64,000 nucleotides of DNA, taken from the NCBI GenBank assembly GCA_965224435.1, contig OZ245048.1, forward strand, positions 1,550,001 to 1,614,000, given 5' to 3'. Under the pieces are notes generated by a model. It worked only from the letters and a program-made list of their open reading frames with translations. It was not told the DNA's origin and ran no database searches. Each line of letters begins with the position of its first letter. Positions within the stretch are counted from its first letter, which is position 1. Positions 8,502 through 16,556 of the stretch are shown piece by piece. The stretch is from JAJRQY01 sp965224435 (GTDB lineage Bacteria; Actinomycetota; Acidimicrobiia; Acidimicrobiales; SZUA-35). A program made the position numbers and the translations under genes.

Positions 8502-10445
8502 ATGACCTCAGACAGCCCACAATCCGACAGCTCATCATCCGAGGAACCGTCTAACAAGGCGTCGGCGACAAAGCCGCGGATTGGTGATTCCCGACCAGCG
8601 CCCGCAAGCCAGGCAGAGAAGAGTCCGAACCCGAGGGCCGGTGGCGATGACCCCCTGTCGGGTTCCGGGTCAGAAACCCGCGATGATGGTCAACCTCAGA
8701 AGCGCAAGCGTCGTCGCCGGAGCAATTCGGTCAGCGAGTCCGGAACTGATCAGAGCGACACGACGCAGAATGGCAGGCAGGACGGCCAGAAGCAGGACAG
8801 TCAGAAGCAGGACAGTCAGAAGCAAGACGGTCAGCGGTCGCGTAGCCAGAATCAGGGCAGCCAGAATCAGGGCAGTCAGAAACAGGGCAGCCAGAAACGA
8901 GGCGGCTCGAAGCAGGACGGCTCGAAGCAGGGCAGTCAGAAGCAGCAGAGTTCGAATCAGAAGCGGGGCAAGGGTCGACAACGGCAGCGAAGTGGTGGTA
9001 CTTCTGCCAGCCAGCCAGTCCGACATGTTGTTGCTGATGCACCAGTCGAATTGGATGAAAAGCAGCTGAAGCGGCGCCGAGGACGCAGTCGGAAGGGCCG
9101 CCCGGTCGGCCGCTACATGATGGTTGTTTCCAAGCGGGAAGAATCAACCCATATCGCGGTGGTTGAGGGTCGCCAACTGGTCGAGTATGTGGTTTCTCGC
9201 CCCAGCGATGATGTCACCCAGATCCACGGGAACATATACCTTGGCAAGGTGCAGAACGTGCTTCCGGGTATGGAAGCCGCCTTTGTCGATGTGGGGACCC
9301 CCAAGAATGCTGTCCTCTACCGTTCAGACGTCACAGTGCCCGAGGCCAAAGGCGACAAGAAGGCCGACAAGAAGGGCGGCAAGAAGAGTGGCGGGAAGGG
9401 AAGAGGAAAGGCTCGCGGCAATAGTGGCGGCCCCAAGATCGAGGAGCTTCTCAAACCCCGGCAGATGGTGCTGTGTCAGGTCGTGAAGAACCCCATTGCT
9501 CACAAGGGCGCCCGGTTAACAATGGAAGTCTCGTTACCCGGTCGATTCGTTGTCCTGGTTCCCAACAGTGATACCTATGGCATCTCCAAGAGATTGCCTG
9601 ACTCGGAGCGAAAGCGTCTTCGTCAGCTCCTGGATCGAATTCGACCAAAGGGGCACGGCTTGATTGTGCGAACCGCGGCCGAGAACGTGACCGCAGAAGA
9701 GATAGAGCGAGATGTGCTCGGACTGCAACAGCAATGGGACGAGATCGACGCGCTAGCGAAACGATCCCAGCAAGCATCCCTGCTCTACCGTGAGCCGGAC
9801 ATGTCCACGAGGGCAATCCGCGAAGAATTCAATATGGACTACCGGGCAGTGATTATCGACAACGAACCGCTTTATGACGAGATTTCTGAGTATGTCTCAG
9901 TCATCACGCCTGCTCTGGCCGAGCGAGTCGAGTTCTATGACGCCCAGGTCGAACCCATTTCAGTATTCGAGCGATACCACATCCACGAGCAACTCCATAA
10001 AGCTCTTGATCGTAAGGTCTGGCTGCCTTCTGGTGGCTCGCTGATCATCGAAGGCACCGAGGCCCTGACTGTCATTGATGTCAATACCGGCAAGAATGTT
10101 GGTTCTTCCAGCCTGGAAGAAACGGTCTTTCGAAACAATCTGGAGGCGGCCGAAGAAGTTGCCCACCAGCTGCGCCTGCGAGATATCGGCGGGATCATTG
10201 TCATCGACTTTGTTGACATGGAGGATCGGAAGAATCGCGAAGAAGTGATCCGAGTGTTCCGCAAGGCTCTAAGCAGGGACAAGACGCGAACTCAGGCCTT
10301 TGACATCAGCGATCTTGGACTGGTCGAGATGACTCGGAAGCGGATTGGTGAAGGGCTTGTTGAGTCCATGTCCGGCATATGCCCTGATTGTGAGGGTCGG
10401 GGATTTCGTGTTGATGAGGAAATGATTGACAAGCTCTTGCGGTGA
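8502..10445 (+). CDS. rne: Ribonuclease E/G family endoribonuclease
   Basis: This endoribonuclease acts in mRNA decay and in rRNA and tRNA processing. The 647 residues split into a highly charged, disordered N-terminal region (1-200) and the RNase E/G catalytic core: an S1-like domain (IHGNIYLGKVQNVLPGMEAAF, interrupted by a Lys/Gly-rich insert about 285-310), the RNase H-like and DNase I-like parts with metal-binding aspartates in VIDVNTGK and VIDFVDMED, and the zinc-link CPDCEGRG near the end. The protein stops soon after the zinc link and so lacks a C-terminal scaffold. The disordered arm is N-terminal instead, as in many actinobacteria. Residues about 90-155 are a Gln/Ser/Lys repeat. It precedes rplU, a conserved arrangement. 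Confidence 0.94.
   Translation: MTSDSPQSDSSSSEEPSNKASATKPRIGDSRPAPASQAEKSPNPRAGGDDPLSGSGSETRDDGQPQKRKRRRRSNSVSESGTDQSDTTQNGRQDGQKQDSQKQDSQKQDGQRSRSQNQGSQNQGSQKQGSQKRGGSKQDGSKQGSQKQQSSNQKRGKGRQRQRSGGTSASQPVRHVVADAPVELDEKQLKRRRGRSRKGRPVGRYMMVVSKREESTHIAVVEGRQLVEYVVSRPSDDVTQIHGNIYLGKVQNVLPGMEAAFVDVGTPKNAVLYRSDVTVPEAKGDKKADKKGGKKSGGKGRGKARGNSGGPKIEELLKPRQMVLCQVVKNPIAHKGARLTMEVSLPGRFVVLVPNSDTYGISKRLPDSERKRLRQLLDRIRPKGHGLIVRTAAENVTAEEIERDVLGLQQQWDEIDALAKRSQQASLLYREPDMSTRAIREEFNMDYRAVIIDNEPLYDEISEYVSVITPALAERVEFYDAQVEPISVFERYHIHEQLHKALDRKVWLPSGGSLIIEGTEALTVIDVNTGKNVGSSSLEETVFRNNLEAAEEVAHQLRLRDIGGIIVIDFVDMEDRKNREEVIRVFRKALSRDKTRTQAFDISDLGLVEMTRKRIGEGLVESMSGICPDCEGRGFRVDEEMIDKLLR
8774..8960 (+). repeat. 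Imperfect 15-bp in-frame tandem repeats in rne
   Basis: About a dozen imperfect 15-base units based on CAGAAGCAGGACAGT encode a QKQDS/QNQGS repeat in the disordered N-terminal arm of RNase E/G. The unit length is a multiple of three, so the frame is kept. Confidence 0.85.
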
Positions 10446-10450
10446 TCGGT

Positions 10451-10478
10451 TTGGACGGGGGTGTAGAGGCGCTAGCCT
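10451..10478 (+). promoter_or_regulatory. Promoter of rplU-rpmA
   Basis: TTGGAC (10451-10456), a 16-base spacer and TAGCCT (10473-10478) make a good sigma-70 promoter. The -10 ends nine bases before the rplU ATG, and no ribosome binding site is visible between them, so the transcript is probably leaderless or nearly so. Confidence 0.6.
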
Positions 10479-10487
10479 CAACCGCCT

Positions 10488-10796
10488 ATGTACGCAGTGG
10501 TAGCCACCGGTGGCAAGCAATACCGGGTCGAAGAAGGTCAAACCCTCGAGGTCGAGCGTCTCGGCGAGCCGGGAATTGATGTCGATCTGAGGGCCGTACT
10601 TCTGGTCGACGGATCTGATGTCCTTTCCACTCCCGACGAGTTGAGCGGTGTAACCGTTTCTGCTCGAATTGTCGAGGAGAAACGTGGAAAGAAGATCAAC
10701 GGTTTTACCTATAAGTCTAAGACCAACCAGCGTCGCCGTTACGGTCATCGCCAGACGCGTGCCACCATCGAGATCACCGGAATCAAGCGAGGCTGA
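10488..10796 (+). CDS. rplU: 50S ribosomal protein L21
   Basis: L21 is a 50S subunit protein that contacts 23S rRNA. The 102-residue product has the family start MYAVVATGGKQYRVEEGQ, the central FDxR-like segment reduced to the IDVDLRAVLLVDG strand, and the basic C-terminal RRRYGHRQ region that binds rRNA. Its length is standard. It is preceded by its own likely promoter and followed after one base by rpmA. This is the conserved rplU-rpmA pair, although the usual third member (obg) is displaced about 3 kb by a TadE/TadG-like block. Confidence 0.98.
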   Translation: MYAVVATGGKQYRVEEGQTLEVERLGEPGIDVDLRAVLLVDGSDVLSTPDELSGVTVSARIVEEKRGKKINGFTYKSKTNQRRRYGHRQTRATIEITGIKRG

Positions 10797-10797
10797 T

Positions 10798-11043
10798 ATG
10801 TCAAAGACCAAAGGTGGCGGTTCAACCAGGAACGGCCGCGATTCAGAATCCAAGCGCCTCGGCGTCAAGGTATTTGATGGTGGCCAAGTAACAGCTGGCT
10901 CCATTATCGTTCGCCAGCGTGGTAGTAAGATTCACCCCGGCCAGAACGTCAAGAAGGGCGGCGACGACACCCTGTTCGCCACCTCTGAAGGCAAGGTCAA
11001 GTTTGGGTTCCGCAAGGGACGCAAGCTAGTTGACGTCCTGTAG
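10798..11043 (+). CDS. rpmA: 50S ribosomal protein L27
   Basis: L27 sits near the peptidyl-transferase centre of the 50S subunit. The 81-residue product starts MSKTKGGGSTRNGRDS and carries the family signature GGQVTAGSIIVRQRGSKIHPG. The start was placed at the ATG at 10798, one base after the rplU stop. An in-frame upstream start inside rplU would add 43 residues unlike any L27. The N terminus begins MSKTKGGG, without the cleavable leader seen in Firmicutes. A terminator hairpin follows 61 bases downstream. Confidence 0.98.
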   Translation: MSKTKGGGSTRNGRDSESKRLGVKVFDGGQVTAGSIIVRQRGSKIHPGQNVKKGGDDTLFATSEGKVKFGFRKGRKLVDVL

Positions 11044-11104
11044 CAGGAAGTTTTGTCAAGGTTGGCCAAGAACTGACCGATCATTACAAAGAGTCTGACT
11101 CTTG

Positions 11105-11130
11105 GAAACGGCACCCAAGGGTGCCGTTTC
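11105..11130 (+). terminator. Terminator hairpin after rpmA
   Basis: GAAACGGCACCC and GGGTGCCGTTTC form a perfect inverted repeat separated by AA, leaving a tetraloop once the closing pair opens. A weak T-rich stretch follows. It closes the rplU-rpmA unit before the TadE-like genes. Confidence 0.75.
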
Positions 11131-11193
11131 TGCGTTCTAGGCGAATCTGCCCTGCCTATCAAGATCCTTCAGTCTGCTGCCGATAGAGCAGAC

Positions 11194-11844
11194 ATGAAAT
11201 CGGATAAAGGGCATTCTTGGCGACGAAGAGGAAACCAGTCGCGTCGCGGTGAACGGGGCACGGCCCTGGTCGAAGCCGCCTTCGTCACTCCACTTTTCTT
11301 GATCCTGATCTTTGGCATCATGGAGTTTGGGTTCCTCTTTCGGAACTATTTGACGGTCGCCAACACGACTCGAGAAGGGTCTCGAACCGCGAGCGTGTCT
11401 GGTAGTTCTCCGGAAGCCGACTACCTCACATTGCGGTCGGTGGAGCATGCGTTTGCCGCATGGGGGGTTGAGAACCTGGACTTCGTAGTCATCTACCATG
11501 CAACGGGGCCCAACGATACGATTCCTCCTGGGTGCAAGGTTGGCCCGGTTCCTAACAAGTGCAACTACTTCACGCCAGCTGAATTCTTGCTCAGTCTGAA
11601 TGACGCGGCCGACAACCCGACCGACTACTTCCGCTGCGTCCCTGCCATTGCTGTTGACCGGCACTGGTGCCCAGCGGATCGGAACACAGGGTTGAGCGAT
11701 CCTGCTGCGGGAGGCTATGGCAGTGGTCCGGCTTACATCGGCGTCTACGTGCAGGCCGAACACCACTATGTCACAGGCTTCTTTGGCTCAACAGGAACGC
11801 TCAGTGACGATCGAATCATTCGAATTGAACCGGACAAAGGCTGA
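11194..11844 (+). CDS. TadE-like membrane-anchored pseudopilin-type protein (1)
   Basis: This 216-residue protein has the TadE-like pattern: a short basic N terminus, then RGTALVEAAFVTPLFLILIF, where the conserved Glu lies at the start of a single membrane helix (about residues 23-50), and an extracellular domain. The outer domain contains PPGC, KCNYFTP and WCP, suggesting disulfide bonds. TadE proteins are minor pilins or anchors of Flp/Tad pili, but no prepilin peptidase or TadA-C genes lie in the window. The next gene overlaps by one base and is clearly a paralogue, sharing the C-terminal pattern GVYVQ-EHHYVTGFF and the end RIEP. The function is therefore only inferred from topology. Confidence 0.75.
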   Translation: MKSDKGHSWRRRGNQSRRGERGTALVEAAFVTPLFLILIFGIMEFGFLFRNYLTVANTTREGSRTASVSGSSPEADYLTLRSVEHAFAAWGVENLDFVVIYHATGPNDTIPPGCKVGPVPNKCNYFTPAEFLLSLNDAADNPTDYFRCVPAIAVDRHWCPADRNTGLSDPAAGGYGSGPAYIGVYVQAEHHYVTGFFGSTGTLSDDRIIRIEPDKG

Positions 11845-12479
11845 TGACTACTCGACGAAGCACCTCAAGAAGCAGTCTTCGGACTGGACCACGACGATCG
11901 GCGCTGGCTCGACGATCAGGTCAAGGCGAGTCCGCTGAGCGAGAGCGCGGCGCTGCACTAGTCGAGATGGCTCTTGTCCTGCCATTCCTGTTCATGCTGG
12001 CCTTCGGTCTGCTTGAGACGGGCATGGGTTGGCGCAATGCAATCACCGTCACTTCGGCAGCTCGCCAGGGAGCGCGAGTATCTTCTCACCTTGGTGTCAA
12101 TCCCCAGGCAGATCGTGAAGGCCTGCTTGCTGTGCAAGCTGTCATGGGATCAGACATGGACCAGGTGGAACTCGTGATCTTCTACGAGGCCACCGCCAGC
12201 GGGGACATGCCCCCTGGCTGCTTGACCAATTCAATATCTGGTAAATGCAATCGATATACCCCGGCCATGATTGGTGACCTCGGCAATGATGCGGCGTGGG
12301 GATGCGCTAGCCACGATGGCGATTGGTGTCCAGTCGGGAGGGACGATGACGTCCGAACCGCCGACCACCTTGGTGTCTATATCCAGTTCCAACACGAGTA
12401 CTTCACCGGGGTTTTCCCGGGCACTGCCCCCCTGATCAAGCGCCAAACAATCATGAGAATAGAACCGAAGGTAGACTAA
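11844..12479 (+). CDS. TadE-like membrane-anchored pseudopilin-type protein (2)
   Basis: This is a tandem paralogue of the preceding gene, 211 residues long. It has a longer basic N-terminal arm (about 30 residues rich in Arg and Ser), then GAALVEMALVLPFLFMLAFG, the TadE-like helix with its conserved Glu, and an exported domain with the same Cys pattern (PPGC, KCNRYTP, WCP) and the same ending MRIEP. Both junctions overlap by one base (TGATG upstream, TAATG downstream), so the three genes are one translationally coupled unit. The pair most likely arose by duplication. Whether the products build a pilus or act as stand-alone surface proteins cannot be told here. Confidence 0.75.
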   Translation: MTTRRSTSRSSLRTGPRRSALARRSGQGESAERERGAALVEMALVLPFLFMLAFGLLETGMGWRNAITVTSAARQGARVSSHLGVNPQADREGLLAVQAVMGSDMDQVELVIFYEATASGDMPPGCLTNSISGKCNRYTPAMIGDLGNDAAWGCASHDGDWCPVGRDDDVRTADHLGVYIQFQHEYFTGVFPGTAPLIKRQTIMRIEPKVD

Positions 12480-14038
12480 TGAGCGGAATATCTACTACAC
12501 GAGGGTCTGCCTCGCCGACGTCCAACTCGTCGTCTGAGACCGATGAGCGCTCATCCGAGCGTGGCTACATCATGGCCATGACGGCACTGCTGCTGATTCC
12601 GCTCATGATTTTTGCCGCTTTTGCTGTTGATGTGGGTGCTTGGTACGCACAGGCTGCCCGCACCCAGCGCGCTGCGGACGCTGCGGCTCTGGCCGCAGTG
12701 GTGTGGATGCCGAACGAGGCGACAGCTACGACGGCTGCCCTCGATGTTGCGGCGAAGAACGGCTACGTACACGGAGTCAATGCCACAGTGACGGTTGAGC
12801 GACAGGGTGCTCAGCAGGTAAAGGTCCATATTGTGTCGGAGGGATCCGTCTACTTCGGCGCGGTAGTCATGGACTCCATCAACATCGAGCGCGCTGCCGT
12901 CGCCGAATACATCCTTCCCGTACCCATGGGTAACCCGTCGTCTGCGCTGGGAACCGGCGATCTGTACGGTGGTGCAGAAGGAATCTGGCTGGCGATCAAC
13001 GGAGTCTGCCAGGACCGCCGCCAGGGTGATCCATTCTCCGTTCTTCGATACAACTCTCCGTCAAACAACGCCTGCGATAGCGGTGGCTCGTACACCGGCT
13101 CAATCAACGATAACTACGACCAGGAAGGCTACGTCTTTGTGGTCAATGTGCCAGTGGGTGCGGGCGAAGTCAAGGTGCAGCTCTATGAGCCCGGCCTCTG
13201 CACAGGATCAGCCAATGACAACTATGGGGTCAATGGGCCTCGTCTGAATCTGCGTCTCTATGCGGCCGATGACACACCGCTCAGCGACCAGGACAACCTC
13301 GATCAACCTCCCACAGCCGATGTAGACTTCGCTCGAACCGACTGCAATAGTGGGATTGCTGGCGATCCTCACTGGTACGAAGCCGCTACGATCCCAGGAG
13401 GCAATCCGGGTCGATGGTTCCTTCGGGTTCGTGGTATCAACCATCTGATCTCGGGAGATGACGCCGACCGAGTCGCCGGTCTCAATGGGTTTGCCATCCG
13501 CCTTGCTAGCAATGGCTCAACGAACCCGTGCAGTAGCCTGAGTGTGCCGACTTGTCCAGAGATTTTCGCCAAGGACTGGTTGAGCCTGTGGCGCCCCGAT
13601 CTCGGGGGTACCAACGTAGCCGATTTCTTCTTGGCAGAAATTGATCAGGTCCACGCGGGCAAGACAGTAGAGATCGTTCTGTTTGATCCAGGCGAGGGCA
13701 TGAACAACCTCCAGATCAAGTCTCCCGGAGGCACCTCGATGCCCTTTGAGTATCAACGATATGACTGTGGTTCCCTTCAGACCAACTGTGCCGATCCCGG
13801 TTTGCAGACCAACGATACTTGTGGTGGAAATCCGTGTCTTGTGGTTGATAATCCGTATGGTCAATACAACGATCATTCAGTTCGTGTGCTAGTCGATCTC
13901 CCGGCTGGATATGACTGCGATGGCGAAACTCACTGCTGGTGGAAGATCCGGTACACCAAGACCAGCGGTGGAGCACCAACGGACCGCACGACCTGGTCGG
14001 TTCGAGTTATCGGCGATCCAGTTCGACTAACTGAGTAG
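12479..14038 (+). CDS. TadG-like surface protein with large exported domain
   Basis: This 519-residue protein belongs to the TadE/TadG-like group: a polar 30-residue arm, then GYIMAMTALLLIPLMIFAAFAVDVGAWYAQ (membrane helix about 30-55 and the typical DVG-WY motif) and AADAAALAAV, followed by about 440 extracellular residues. The outer part has many Cys, Asn, Gly and Asp residues and two segments resembling pre-peptidase-type beta domains (about 180-330 and 360-510). TadG proteins often carry VWA domains, but no MIDAS motif is seen here. It ends the three-gene block and is followed by a hairpin. It is probably a cell-surface or pilus-associated protein, and the partner is unknown. Confidence 0.7.
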   Translation: MSGISTTRGSASPTSNSSSETDERSSERGYIMAMTALLLIPLMIFAAFAVDVGAWYAQAARTQRAADAAALAAVVWMPNEATATTAALDVAAKNGYVHGVNATVTVERQGAQQVKVHIVSEGSVYFGAVVMDSINIERAAVAEYILPVPMGNPSSALGTGDLYGGAEGIWLAINGVCQDRRQGDPFSVLRYNSPSNNACDSGGSYTGSINDNYDQEGYVFVVNVPVGAGEVKVQLYEPGLCTGSANDNYGVNGPRLNLRLYAADDTPLSDQDNLDQPPTADVDFARTDCNSGIAGDPHWYEAATIPGGNPGRWFLRVRGINHLISGDDADRVAGLNGFAIRLASNGSTNPCSSLSVPTCPEIFAKDWLSLWRPDLGGTNVADFFLAEIDQVHAGKTVEIVLFDPGEGMNNLQIKSPGGTSMPFEYQRYDCGSLQTNCADPGLQTNDTCGGNPCLVVDNPYGQYNDHSVRVLVDLPAGYDCDGETHCWWKIRYTKTSGGAPTDRTTWSVRVIGDPVRLTE

Positions 14039-14084
14039 CCGGTCGGAGTCCTAGACAGGGCGACAATCTAATCTCTCCCCACAT

Positions 14085-14115
14085 GAAACAGCAGGGCTTC
14101 TGGCCCTGTTGTTTC
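14085..14115 (+). terminator. Terminator-like hairpin between tadG-like gene and obg
   Basis: GAAACAGCAGGGC and GCCCTGTTGTTTC pair over 13 positions with one G-T pair and a five-base loop. No T tract follows, so it may be a weak terminator. The loop-distal arm abuts the obg promoter. Confidence 0.6.
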
Positions 14116-14133
14116 GCGTCAGGATGGGCTCGA

Positions 14134-14139
14134 TAGCCT
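14134..14139 (+). promoter_or_regulatory. -10 box (TAGCCT) of obg
   Basis: TAGCCT lies six bases before the GTG start of obg with no Shine-Dalgarno between, fitting a leaderless transcript. A poor -35 candidate overlaps the preceding hairpin. Confidence 0.5.
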
Positions 14140-14145
14140 GGGTGG

Positions 14146-15402
14146 GTGTCCAATTTCGTTGACGAATCTAATATCTGCCTGCGGGCTGGCGATGGCGGAG
14201 CCGGCTGTATCTCGACTCGCCGAGAAGCCCACGTGCCCTTGGGTGGCCCTAATGGTGGCGATGGTGGTGACGGCGGCTCGGTCTGGGTGGAAGCAGACCG
14301 CAACGTCGCGTCCCTGCTGGCTTTTCGAGATCATCCCCACCGGATTGCTTCCAACGGCAAAAACGGTTCGGGTATGGATAAGCACGGCCGCAGCGGCGAG
14401 GACATCACCGTTAGAGTTCCGGAAGGAACCGTTGTTCTTGATCACGAGACTCATGAGCAGCTGGCCGACCTAGCCGGACATGGCGATCGCTGGCAGGCGG
14501 TACGCCCCGGGGAGGGCGGCCGCGGTAATGCGCGTTTCTTGTCCAACAAGATGCGGGCCCCCACCTTTGCTGAGCAGGGTGAAAAAGGCGAAGAGCGTTG
14601 GTTCCGACTGGAACTCAAGCTCATGGCCGACGTCGCACTGGTCGGATTCCCCAATGCGGGCAAGAGCACCTTCATCTCCGTGGTCTCCTCGGCCAAGCCC
14701 AAAATCGCCGCCTATCCGTTCACCACCCTTGAGCCAAACCTTGGCGTGGTGCGTTTGAATGAACACACCGAGTTCGTCGTCGCGGACATCCCTGGCCTGA
14801 TCGAGGGAGCGAGCGAAGGAATCGGCCTTGGCCATCAGTTCCTCCGTCATATCGAGCGAGCCCGAGTGATGCTCTACATGTTGGATCTTTCCGCAGTAGA
14901 TGGGGCGTCGCCGGCAAAGCAGTTGGAAGTTCTTCGCAAGGAGCTGGGTGCCTATCGTCCCGAGCTACTGGAACGGCCCAGCATCGTTGTTGGCACCAAA
15001 TGTGATGTCCTTGAGCCCTCAGACTGGGGTGATGAGGCCGAAGTCGATTTCGCCATCTCTTCTGTTGCTCATATTGGTCTACAGCCACTTCTGTGGGCTT
15101 TGGCCTCCAAGGTACGCGAGAGTAGAGATGGCGCTGATGAGCACGAAGGATTTGTGATTCATCGCCCCGAGCCCGTGGGTGTGCAAATCGCTCGAGAAGA
15201 CGACGCTGCTTACCGGGTACTCGGCCGTCCCGCAGAACGAGCAGTTGCTCTTTCGGACATGACCGACATCAGCGCCCTTAATCACGCCCACAAACGTCTG
15301 GACAAGCTGGGTGTGTTCAAGGCCCTGCGTCGGGCGGGAATCTTGGACGGTGACACGGTTCGCATTGCTGAGTTCGAATTCGAGTACCAAGGTGATGACT
15401 AG
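14146..15402 (+). CDS. obg: GTPase Obg (CgtA)
   Basis: Obg is an essential GTPase that binds the 50S subunit late in assembly and links ribosome maturation with stress responses. The 418 residues show the glycine-rich Obg fold (1-158; runs such as GDGGAG and GGPNGGDGGDGG), the G domain with G1 GFPNAGKST at 167-175, switch and G3 region DIPGLIEGA, G4-like GTKCDV, and a C-terminal OCT domain (about 335-418) found in actinobacteria and Firmicutes. Start GTG at 14146 places the Obg fold correctly. It is normally adjacent to rpmA. Here three TadE/TadG-like genes intervene. proB follows after 32 bases. Confidence 0.97.
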   Translation: MSNFVDESNICLRAGDGGAGCISTRREAHVPLGGPNGGDGGDGGSVWVEADRNVASLLAFRDHPHRIASNGKNGSGMDKHGRSGEDITVRVPEGTVVLDHETHEQLADLAGHGDRWQAVRPGEGGRGNARFLSNKMRAPTFAEQGEKGEERWFRLELKLMADVALVGFPNAGKSTFISVVSSAKPKIAAYPFTTLEPNLGVVRLNEHTEFVVADIPGLIEGASEGIGLGHQFLRHIERARVMLYMLDLSAVDGASPAKQLEVLRKELGAYRPELLERPSIVVGTKCDVLEPSDWGDEAEVDFAISSVAHIGLQPLLWALASKVRESRDGADEHEGFVIHRPEPVGVQIAREDDAAYRVLGRPAERAVALSDMTDISALNHAHKRLDKLGVFKALRRAGILDGDTVRIAEFEFEYQGDD

Positions 15403-15434
15403 CTTCAATCCAAACGATTGCGACGGAGCTGATC

Positions 15435-16556
15435 ATGGCTAACTCAATCGTCGTGGTCAAGATCGGATCGAGCTCGGTGGTTAGCCCCGACGGGCAGATC
15501 AATGTGGGTGCCTTAGACAAGCTCTGTGTCGAGGTGAATTCGGTACGGGAATCTGGTCGCCGTGTGGTGATCGTGACTAGCGGTGCAATCGCTGCCGGGT
15601 TGCCGATGCTGAGCAAGGCGGCAGCCGAACGACCACGCGACGAAGCGCTGCTTCGTGCCGCCTCAGCCGTTGGTCAACCGTCCCTCATGCGTGCCTTTGA
15701 GTCGGCTCTCGCCAATCACGGACTGCTGGGGGCTCAGATCTTGCTGGCACCAACCGACTTCATGATCCGGCGTCGCTACCTCAAGAGCCGAGGAACACTG
15801 CTGACCCTGCTGGACCTTGATGTCGTACCAGTCATCAACGAGAATGACGCCGTTGCCGATGACGAGATTCGCTTCGGTGATAATGATCGGCTTTCTGCCC
15901 TCGTTGCCCACCTGATCGAAGCCGACCGACTGGTTCTGCTCACTGACACAGCCGGACTCTTTACCGCCGACCCCCGAACCGATCAGTCAGCTTCCCTGAT
16001 CGAAGAGATCGTGGAAATTGACCAACAGTTGGTGGATGCAGCTGGTGGGGCAGGAACTAGTCAAAGCACCGGTGGCATGGCCTCAAAACTCGCCGCGGCC
16101 AAGATCGCCACCTGGAGCGGGGTCGAAACCGTCATTGCTTCGGCCAGCAGAGACAATGTCCTGGTCGATGCCGTGGACGGAGCGTCCGGAGTCGGCACCA
16201 GATTCCATCGCCGTGAAGGTCGGATGGCAGCAAGGAAACTTTGGATCGCATTTGCTCTACCAGCGTCAGGAAGCGTCGTCGTCGATGCAGGAGCCCGCAT
16301 CGCGCTCATTGATGGTCAGAAGTCCTTGCTGCCCAAGGGAGTCGTTGGCTTCGAAGGACGATTCATTGAAGATGATGCGGTGGAGATCGTCGATGAAGAC
16401 GGTGCCGTGTTCGCCAAGGGGCGCGTTCGATGGACCAGCCGCGACCTCGAGGACCATCTAGGTAAGCACACGTCTGAATTGCCATTAGCCCTGGGCCACG
16501 AAGTCGTTCACCGCGATGACCTCGTTGTTGTGCCAACGACAGTGCTGGAAAGCTAG
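15435..16556 (+). CDS. proB: Glutamate 5-kinase
   Basis: ProB phosphorylates glutamate with ATP in the first step of proline synthesis and is usually inhibited by proline. The 373 residues comprise the amino-acid kinase domain (1-260), with VVVKIGSSSVV at the start, VTSGAIAAG, the substrate motif INENDAV and GTGGM-type GAGTSQSTGGMASKL, then a C-terminal PUA domain (about 275-365). The pairing obg-proB is conserved in actinobacteria. proA is not in the window. Its TAG stop shares the tetranucleotide CTAG with the TAG stop of the convergent pspA. Confidence 0.96.
   Translation: MANSIVVVKIGSSSVVSPDGQINVGALDKLCVEVNSVRESGRRVVIVTSGAIAAGLPMLSKAAAERPRDEALLRAASAVGQPSLMRAFESALANHGLLGAQILLAPTDFMIRRRYLKSRGTLLTLLDLDVVPVINENDAVADDEIRFGDNDRLSALVAHLIEADRLVLLTDTAGLFTADPRTDQSASLIEEIVEIDQQLVDAAGGAGTSQSTGGMASKLAAAKIATWSGVETVIASASRDNVLVDAVDGASGVGTRFHRREGRMAARKLWIAFALPASGSVVVDAGARIALIDGQKSLLPKGVVGFEGRFIEDDAVEIVDEDGAVFAKGRVRWTSRDLEDHLGKHTSELPLALGHEVVHRDDLVVVPTTVLES

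Noticed and set aside
8774..8960. Possible CRISPR-like repeat array
   Set aside because: Units are 15 bp, contiguous without spacers and in frame inside rne, so it is a coding tandem repeat.
10669..10797. Upstream in-frame start for L27
   Set aside because: The extension overlaps rplU and gives sequence unlike L27. ATG 10798 gives the normal protein.
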